DNA from: Ceratopteris richardii
Lineage: Eukaryota; Streptophyta; Polypodiopsida; Polypodiales; Pteridaceae
NCBI GenBank assembly: GCA_020310875.1
Contig: CM035435.1
Location: 69,745,955 to 69,809,954 of the forward strand
DNA length: 64,000 bases
Reading direction: 5' to 3'
A program made the translations under genes and the position numbers. Positions 57,754 to 64,000 of this stretch are shown in pieces (position 1 is the stretch's first letter; the number at the start of each line of letters is the position of its first letter). The notes under the pieces are model-generated. The model was given only the letters and a program-made list of their open reading frames with translations. It made no database searches and had not been told where the DNA came from.

Positions 57754-59460
57754 GGAGAAGCTCCTCAAGGAGTAGCGGATGATCTACCAGATGCATACTT
57801 ATTTAATCTTGAGATAGCACCAGAATGGGCTAAGCCTATAGTCCCCGTTCTCACATATGGACCCAAGAATCCTAGGATAAAGATCAAAGAAGGAGAGATT
57901 ACCAAGTCTCAGAGATATCAAATCATAGCAGGAAGCATATATAAACAAGATAATCAAAAGATTCTTGCTTGTTGTGTAGATGAATCAGAACATGCAAATT
58001 GGTTGCAATTAGCACACATAGGTGCACTAAAGCAACATCATTCAAAACATCGTACATTACAGACTCTGCATAGACTAGGAGTATATTGGCCTTTGATGGA
58101 AGCAGATGTCTACAGGTTGTGTAAGGAATGCAACGTTTGTTGTGAAAGACCACCAGTAGAGCATGCTACATTATATCACGTGTCTCTCACACCAGACTGG
58201 AGTGAACAATTAGTGACATACTTGAGGACGAAGACATTCCCTCAAGAAATGACCTTAGCTCAACAACGCAGTTTGGAGCAGGAAGCTCAAGACTATTCAC
58301 TTATTGGCGATAACCTATACAAAAGAGGACGAGATGGATATCTAAGACAATGTGTTCATGAGAGCGATTATCTGAGCATACTAGAGACTGCACACCAAGG
58401 TATTGCAAGAGGTCATTTTGGACCCGATAGGATAATCAAAGCCATCCTCTTTGCAGGATTATGGTGGCCCACTCTTCACATGGATGCTCATACCTATGTA
58501 AAGAGATGTGATGTGTGCCAAAGAACTCGGTTTCCTACTCGCAGAGATGAAATGCCATTGAAACCCATGATGGGCGGACGTGCATTTTCTAAGTGGGGTA
58601 TAGACTTTGTAGGACCCATTAACCCCCCTGCAAAAGGTACACATGCTGAATACATTATTCTTGCCACAGATTATCTTACGAAATGGGTAGAGGCAAAAGC
58701 CACGAAAAAGAATGATGCACACACAACTGCAAAATTCTTATTTGAGAATGTCTTTACAAGATATGGATTGCCTATAGAGTTAGTGAGCGATCGAGGCACT
58801 CACTTTCTAAACCAAGTCATTGAATATTTGTTACAGGATTTTATGGTGATTCACAAGAAATCCGCACCATATCATCCTCAGGCCAATGGTCAGGCTGAAA
58901 GCACTAATAAGATCCTTTGTAACGTACTGACAAAACTCGTGAACAACAAACGTTCAGATTGGGACAAACAGTTACACCACGCTGTTTGGGCATATCGAGT
59001 GGCCTACAAGACCGTACTCAATGCAACTCCCTTTCAGATGGTTTTTGGTCAGAATGTTGTGCTTCCTTTGGACTTCTTGATACCGACCCTTAAGGTTGCA
59101 CAAGAACATCAGTGGACCGGCCATGAATTATCAGCGAGAATAATGGACTTGGAACGATTAGGAGAAACCAGGCTAAAGGCAGTAGCAGGCATATACGCAG
59201 CAAAGAAGCGACAGAAAGCATATTTTGATGCACATGTGAAAGATAAAGGCCTAAAAGAAGGAGATTTAGTTCTAGTATATACGCTAAAGCAACACGCACG
59301 TAAGTTAGAAAAGCGAGGTTATGGACCTATGATCATTAACAGACTCTCAACAAGTGGAGCAGTACAATTAGCCACTTTAGAAGGAGATATAATGCCTAAT
59401 TATATTAGTGGCTGTAGAGTCAAGCTATATCAAGAACCTCTTACTGAGGATATGCTTAGA
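57754..59460 (+). CDS. pol: Double H2C2 and integrase of element G
   Basis: Integrase part of pol, in the same frame as RNase H and PR2. First H2C2-like module at about 58012-58140 (AHIGALKQHH, LGVYWPLM, CKECNVC). A spacer of about 85 residues (PDWSEQLV, YSLIGDNLYKRG) precedes the canonical module at about 58385-58520 (AHQGIARGHF, GLWWPTL, CDVCQ). The core has D-D-E in GIDFVG (58605), SDRGTHF (near 58785) and GQAEST (near 58890), all intact. A GPY/F-like module (YGPMIINR, YISGCRVK) ends near 59450. No chromodomain. The preceding spacer (NLEIAPEWAKP, AGSIYKQ, ACCVDE) looks like a second copy of the segment that precedes the canonical module. Confidence 0.88.
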
Positions 59461-61044
59461 CGACTCACGTTGGCAAAGAAGCGTAAGGAGGAAGAAAATA
59501 GAATACGAGCGGAAGCTCAGACTGAAGCAATAGAACGCATTAAACGCATGAAGTTAAGAAGACAAGGACTAGGGAGAGAACATTATAACCATCTGGAAAC
59601 TACACCCAGATATCCCATGGCCATGTGTCAAGTAAAGTCAAACACTCATCCTAGTATAGTGGACAGGAGACCATTCATTACAGTCAGGCTAGAGCACGAC
59701 AACCCTTGCCAAGAGCTCAGGGCTTTAATTTACTCAGGTGCTGCGACTAGTGCGATTAGATGGTCCCACTATAAGGATTCAGGAATAGAAATGCGGCCAA
59801 TTGAGGCATACCTCATAGGGCTAGGAGGCATGGAAACCCCTTGCATGGGTGAGGTGGACCTTCCTATCCTCATTAAGGATATGACCATGACAGCGAAGCT
59901 ACTAGTGTGCCATGATGACGACCTGATAGAACCCCTAATCCTTGGCCAAGATTGGCTATACGATCACTCAGTGGACCTAAATCTTAGACACGGCTCCTTA
60001 CAGATTGGAACCTTAGAGCAGAAGCGAGTGATACCGCTTGACTTCCCTAATTGCATTCGGATTGAGGTTTGTAACCCTAGACCCTATGAAACGCATGCGA
60101 CGGAAGACCGGAAGATCTGGGGTCAGATCAGTCACGTTACGTCTACACCAACCCACTCGGGCTTGGCTATGGACAGTGGTCAATCAGAAGGACGACAGGA
60201 GATCTTCCCTGGGGCTTCCTGCAAACTAGAAGGGGCAGCTACCCAACCGCTAGGGCAGATGGACACAATCAGCGGTCAGGTGGGTTGCATCAGCGACCAA
60301 ATGAGCACAACACCCTGCGGTGCTCATCCTTCCAAACTTGTTGCGGACTGGCCTAGATTAAAGATAAAGAACAAATCACTTCCTAATGGGCAGGTCACGC
60401 AAGTGTTGGATCTCCCTTCTTTTCCAAAGCAGAGCGTCCAATGGACCTCTCAAACCCAACCACGAAGGAGTCAACCACAACAGAGGGACCGAGACCAACG
60501 ACACCACCAAACAAGGCAAGGAAAGCAGCAGTATCAGTATCACAGAACAAGTGGCACGAGACAAATATGGGTGCCAAAAGGACAGCAACCACAGGCTATT
60601 GGCAACACTGCAGACGAGAGCAGGACAAAGTTTCAACAGAAGCAGAGTCAGCATCCAAAGTCCCCTCGATCTTCTTCCCCAAGTACAAATACTCGGCAGA
60701 TTTGGATCGCCAAGAAGTATCTTATCAATCGACCCACACCCATGCAGATTTGGGTACCCAAACAATGTATTATAGCCCAACCCTCAAGCCATGTAATATA
60801 TACCCCTCAGAAACCTTTTCATCCTTCAATACCACCAAACCCGATACCACTTTTTGTCCCTCAGCAGAAACATACCACCCACTCCAAGACTCTTAGGAAA
60901 TGGATACCGAAACGTATCCAGACGTCTTCTTATACCCCATTATCTAACAATTCTCCCACCCCGTTTAAACTCCACCCTTGTAATAATTCACCCTCAACCA
61001 AACCTTGTATAAATTCATACACCCAAACCCCACATCATGCATAA
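59461..61044 (+). CDS. PR2 (second retropepsin-like domain) and W-[VI]-P-K tail of element G
   Basis: Continuous with integrase to TAA at 61042-61044. A charged helix (LRRLTLAKKRKEEEN) leads to a retropepsin-like domain at about 59660-60030: ALIYSGAATS with the catalytic Asp changed to Tyr (59731-59733), LIGLGGME, VDLPI, VCHDDD and LILGQDWL. H and D keep the Asp, so G carries a recent loss. The tail of about 340 residues is Gln/Ser/Pro-rich and basic with repeated motifs: QIWVPKG (near 60562), QIWIAKK (60700), QIWVPKQ (60745) and RKWIPKR (60892). The function of PR2 is unknown: it could be an extra processing enzyme or a non-catalytic binding module. Confidence 0.75.
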   Translation, partial: RLTLAKKRKEEENRIRAEAQTEAIERIKRMKLRRQGLGREHYNHLETTPRYPMAMCQVKSNTHPSIVDRRPFITVRLEHDNPCQELRALIYSGAATSAIRWSHYKDSGIEMRPIEAYLIGLGGMETPCMGEVDLPILIKDMTMTAKLLVCHDDDLIEPLILGQDWLYDHSVDLNLRHGSLQIGTLEQKRVIPLDFPNCIRIEVCNPRPYETHATEDRKIWGQISHVTSTPTHSGLAMDSGQSEGRQEIFPGASCKLEGAATQPLGQMDTISGQVGCISDQMSTTPCGAHPSKLVADWPRLKIKNKSLPNGQVTQVLDLPSFPKQSVQWTSQTQPRRSQPQQRDRDQRHHQTRQGKQQYQYHRTSGTRQIWVPKGQQPQAIGNTADESRTKFQQKQSQHPKSPRSSSPSTNTRQIWIAKKYLINRPTPMQIWVPKQCIIAQPSSHVIYTPQKPFHPSIPPNPIPLFVPQQKHTTHSKTLRKWIPKRIQTSSYTPLSNNSPTPFKLHPCNNSPSTKPCINSYTQTPHHA

Positions 61045-61276
61045 TAAAAGCTCATCAAGAATTGTAGGCATAATCTGAACCATGTAGGTGTCTAGAGACC
61101 TGCATTAGCTCTGCAAAAAGATCATTGCATCAATCACTTCACGACACTTGGCTACACGGGTTACACATCGGTTATGGAAAAGGATTGCGGTCTCACCTTA
61201 ATGGGATCATAATTAATTTCCATACTAATGTGTTAATCTTTTGTAGCAGATCTTTTCCATTAGCTCATCAGTCATC

Positions 61277-64000
61277 ATGCAAACCGAAGCAGGACCATCA
61301 AAAGCTGGCCCAAGCACACCAATGGCCAATATTGGAGAATTACTCGCGGAATCTTATCCTACGATGCAACCACCAGAGTTTCAAGGTTTTCCAGGACCCA
61401 TGCCAATCGATGATCCTCCTAGAGGATATACTGAGAAGATTCATCGTAATTCTCATTGGTTTCAAGGCCTAGTAGGACCATTAGCAGACGCTGATTTCAT
61501 ATTTGAGGCCAATTTGGCATTTGATCTTCGCACATGGACCAAGTACCAGTTCTTGTCAAGAGAATTTGAAGGACTACAGAATACACAAGATCTAACGCAC
61601 GTTTGGGCACGAGCAGGATTTACAGAGTATTTTAGCGACCCTCTGCCTAAGCCCGATTTTTACAGATGTTTTTACTTGGTAACCACCTTAACGGCTTCAG
61701 AGAACAAGGATCTACCCGGCACATTCATGTTACCATCCTTGGCAAATGATCCTCCATTCAGAAGATTTTATTTGTCTAAAGGTTTAATTCGCGCAGCTCT
61801 GAAAATACATGGAACACACACTCCGACGGAGAGAGAACGGCTAGTCCCAGAGCAGATGAAACGTGGTGACGTAACTAAGTGGGAGGATATTTCAGCCATA
61901 ACCCCTGAGCTTTCCAAGCCATTATGGATATGCATGCAGCACTTTGCTTTCCCAGCTCAGGATCGTTTTACCATGCCCCACAAGAGAATCTGGTTTGGTT
62001 TATACTTAGCATGTACTGGACCTCAAACGGTTGATCTAGCCAGCTGGATAATTGATCAGCTCTATTTGGCACAACATAGGTGGGAGCGAAAGAAGGTAAT
62101 CAATGGGTGTTGCGCCCTCACCAGGATCATATATATGTGCTTGGCGTATGACTTACCAATTGAGCGTGCCATGACCAGTGAGGAACTGAAAGCATTCAAA
62201 GGGACCACTAAGAAGGCTAGAAAGTCTAGCAAAGGCAGAGCCGAAAAATGCATGAGAGGAACCATACCGTGCCTACAAGTCCCAGAATCACCCTCGCCAC
62301 AACCATCTCCAGAGCAGTCACCAACAGCAGCCACTCCCACGGTACCACCAATTCGTATACGGTTATCAAGACCAGTTACGCCAGAGGGCACCACCAGTAC
62401 TGTTGCACCTCAAGCAGCCACGACCACAGAACCTATCACCACAGCAGCTGAACTTCCCACCACTATTGGTGCGGAAGCTTTCTCTTTTCCAATACCCCAT
62501 TTAGAAGCAGGACAAGCAGAGCCACTGGACCAAACTTTTGATTTTGAGATGCCTGATGCATTCTCCAATGAGTTCCAGTTTTCAGAAGGACAATTGTTTT
62601 CTCAAGAATTTGAAAGGCCTAGCTACCCCACCACACCCAGGGATCAGCCACAAGGACAGATCGTGTCCAGCTCTGATGACGAAAGAACAGCAACCGATGA
62701 CGATGAAGGAGAAGACGAAGCTAGCCAGGGAACACAGGAATCCCAAGAGCATGAACAGATAGATGGCCAAGGCCAACAAACAGACGCACATGGTGATACA
62801 AGTACCCATGAAGATGAAACTTACGAAGCAGCGGCTTACACACTGGCTATCAAGAAGCTGTATAGAACTATGGAAAAAGTTTGGGCACGCAAAAAGCTGA
62901 CAGAGGAAGAGAGTCAAACAATAATAGAACAAGAACTTGTCACAGGCGGATTCGAAGACGCATACATCAAAGGATTCAGAGAGTTAGTCAAATCAGTAGG
63001 CTCCAACGAAGCCCTCAGGTACTTGCAATGAAAGCCACTACCACAGTTTGACCCCCGCAGAGTACGACTACTTTCAAAGCCCGGCGAATACATTCGTGTA
63101 CCCACAGGAGCACAGTCTTCTGAACAAGCCAGGGAGGCACGCCTCTTCCCCGAAAGTTCGTTGGCTGTAGAAACCATCTTTGTAGATTCCCCACCCCGCG
63201 CTACAGCTGTACAAACCTCAGTAGTCACTGAAGTACCGACCACCCGAACCGCTCCTCTCTCACCGCCCGTCCATCCAGCCTCCCCTCTTCACCCTCCTTC
63301 CCCCAGACCAACATCTTCATTCGCCGGTGGCATTGCAGAAATTGTCTTTACGACCACTAACCCCACAATTCCCGCACCCATTAGCCCTAGTCTACCCCCT
63401 CCCACACCCACCTTTCTATCCAACCCATTCCTTCATCAATCTTTTCCATCTTTCCCCACAACTCCAAGACCCCTTTTCCCATTCCCACCGCCATTAACCT
63501 TCTCCCCCGTCTCACCTCCCCGACCCACTGTAACCCCTCTTTCCCCTTTCCACCAAGCTGCTCCAGCCAGCCCCCCTGTAAATTACCCCTCAGCCTTTGT
63601 AAATCCCGTATTTACACCAGCACGAGTACCCACGATCACACCCATATTCACGGTCACCGCACTAGATACGTCCACTGACATGGACATCTCACCACCCACT
63701 GCACCATCACTCACTTCACTCACGGCACAAACATTTTTAGGCACATCATAATTTTCAACAATCACTACATCATCCACCTTCCCACCCCCATTCCCCATTC
63801 CCGTTGCATCTACACCAACTGCATCTTCATTTAGCACCCCATTAATACTATCACCCACTGTAGATAATGCATTCCGACAGATGTTCATGTGTATGACGCA
63901 AGTAAGAGATGAGTTCACATCTCTTGGTGATAATTATCAGCAGCTGCAGAGGACAACCAATGACTTACAGTCGCAGCTTAATTTATTGTCTATTGAGAAT
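61277..64000 (+). pseudogene. ORF3 of element G (continues past window)
   Basis: ATG at 61277 (MQTEAGPSK), 232 bases after pol and in another frame; a TTAATCTTTTGTAG just upstream (near 61245) could be a splice acceptor for a separate mRNA. Homologous to ORF3 of A and B: globular part (HWFQGL, FLSREFEGLQ, LPKPDFYRC, FAFPAQDRFTMPHK, WIIDQLYLA; about residues 55-310), Pro/Thr linker, acidic part (62680-62830), then TGA at 63029-63031, a long Pro/Ser/Thr linker (63230-63750), TAA at 63749-63751, and the start of the coiled coil at the edge. All in one frame. No signal peptide or membrane span is visible. The function is unknown. Confidence 0.78.

Larger units (their letters stand above)
49069..64000 (+). 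mobile_element. Element G: best-preserved Ty3/gypsy-type element, 3' end beyond window
   Basis: Order: 5' LTR, PBS, leader with array, gag, PR1, RT, RNase H, double H2C2, integrase, PR2, W-x-x-K tail, ORF3. It inserted in the unknown pseudogene at 47258-49063 (left flank AAGGT at 49064-49068). Breaks are few: TAG at 54605-54607, one frameshift near 57287, TGA at 57751-57753, TGA at 63029-63031 and TAA at 63749-63751, plus loss of the PR2 catalytic Asp. The 3' LTR and polypurine tract are not in the window. Confidence 0.92.

Noticed and set aside
57754-58000. Additional archaeal-type RNase H, the Tat/Ogre hallmark
   Set aside because: The stretch between RNase H and the first H2C2 module has no acidic active-site pattern; it looks like a copy of the pre-H2C2 segment.
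59290-59460. Chromodomain at the end of integrase
   Set aside because: A GPY/F-like module is visible, but no aromatic-cage chromodomain pattern follows; PR2 does.
61277-64000. Retroviral envelope protein
   Set aside because: Position fits, but no signal peptide, transmembrane segment or Cys-rich ectodomain is visible in A, B or G.

Overview
This window looks like intergenic heterochromatin from a land plant with a large, retrotransposon-rich genome. I recognise no host gene. Almost everything that can be assigned is LTR retrotransposon, mostly one Ty3/gypsy-type group. The plant assignment rests on primer-binding sites complementary to the 3' end of plant tRNA-Asp, on gag and pol style, and on a Ty1/copia fragment. 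I cannot name the species; a fern, lycophyte, bryophyte or gymnosperm would all fit.

Layout: Element A (1-10757, +) is an internally deleted copy that keeps gag, the first protease, part of RT, a long 3' ORF (ORF3) and the 3' LTR. It lies inside the pol tail of element B (10758-16071, +, its 5' part beyond the left edge). B lies inside an older minus-strand relative H (16072-19157), which also carries a 600-bp solo LTR with a 5-bp target duplication (17768-18367). Element C (19158-21877, +) has an LTR, PBS, palindrome-rich leader and the first gag codons, then breaks abruptly into element D (21878-34285, -). D is an almost complete gag-pro-pol unit in one frame with a 1.5-kb LTR at its right end. 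D sits in a decayed relative E (34286-35771, +). A copia fragment (35788-36620, -) and a decayed gag with leader, F (37086-41130, -), follow. About 6 kb (41131-47257) is mostly unrecognised, and a decayed gene of unknown type (47258-49063, -) is cut by element G. G (49069 to the right edge, +) is the best-preserved copy: LTR, PBS, leader array, gag, PR, RT, RNase H, integrase, a second protease-like domain, and most of ORF3.

The main novelty is the architecture of this group. Reading across A, B, C, D, G and H, the order is LTR, tRNA-Asp PBS, leader with dozens of TCGCGA-core palindromes, gag with several zinc knuckles, PR1, RT, RNase H, a tandem pair of H2C2 zinc-binding modules, integrase core, a second retropepsin-like domain (PR2), a tail with repeated W-[VI]-P-K motifs, ORF3 in the env position, polypurine tract, LTR. 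PR2 and the doubled H2C2 module are seen in independent copies on both strands, so they are inherited features and not assembly accidents. In C and G the palindrome array lies between a good splice donor and a branch-point plus acceptor signature. This suggests that genomic and translated RNAs could differ by removal of the array. In A and B, ORF3 stays open through the polypurine tract into the 3' LTR.

Every copy shows decay by nonsense codons, frameshifts or deletions, so none is clearly autonomous. All calls come from reading the sequence and translations; no database search was run.
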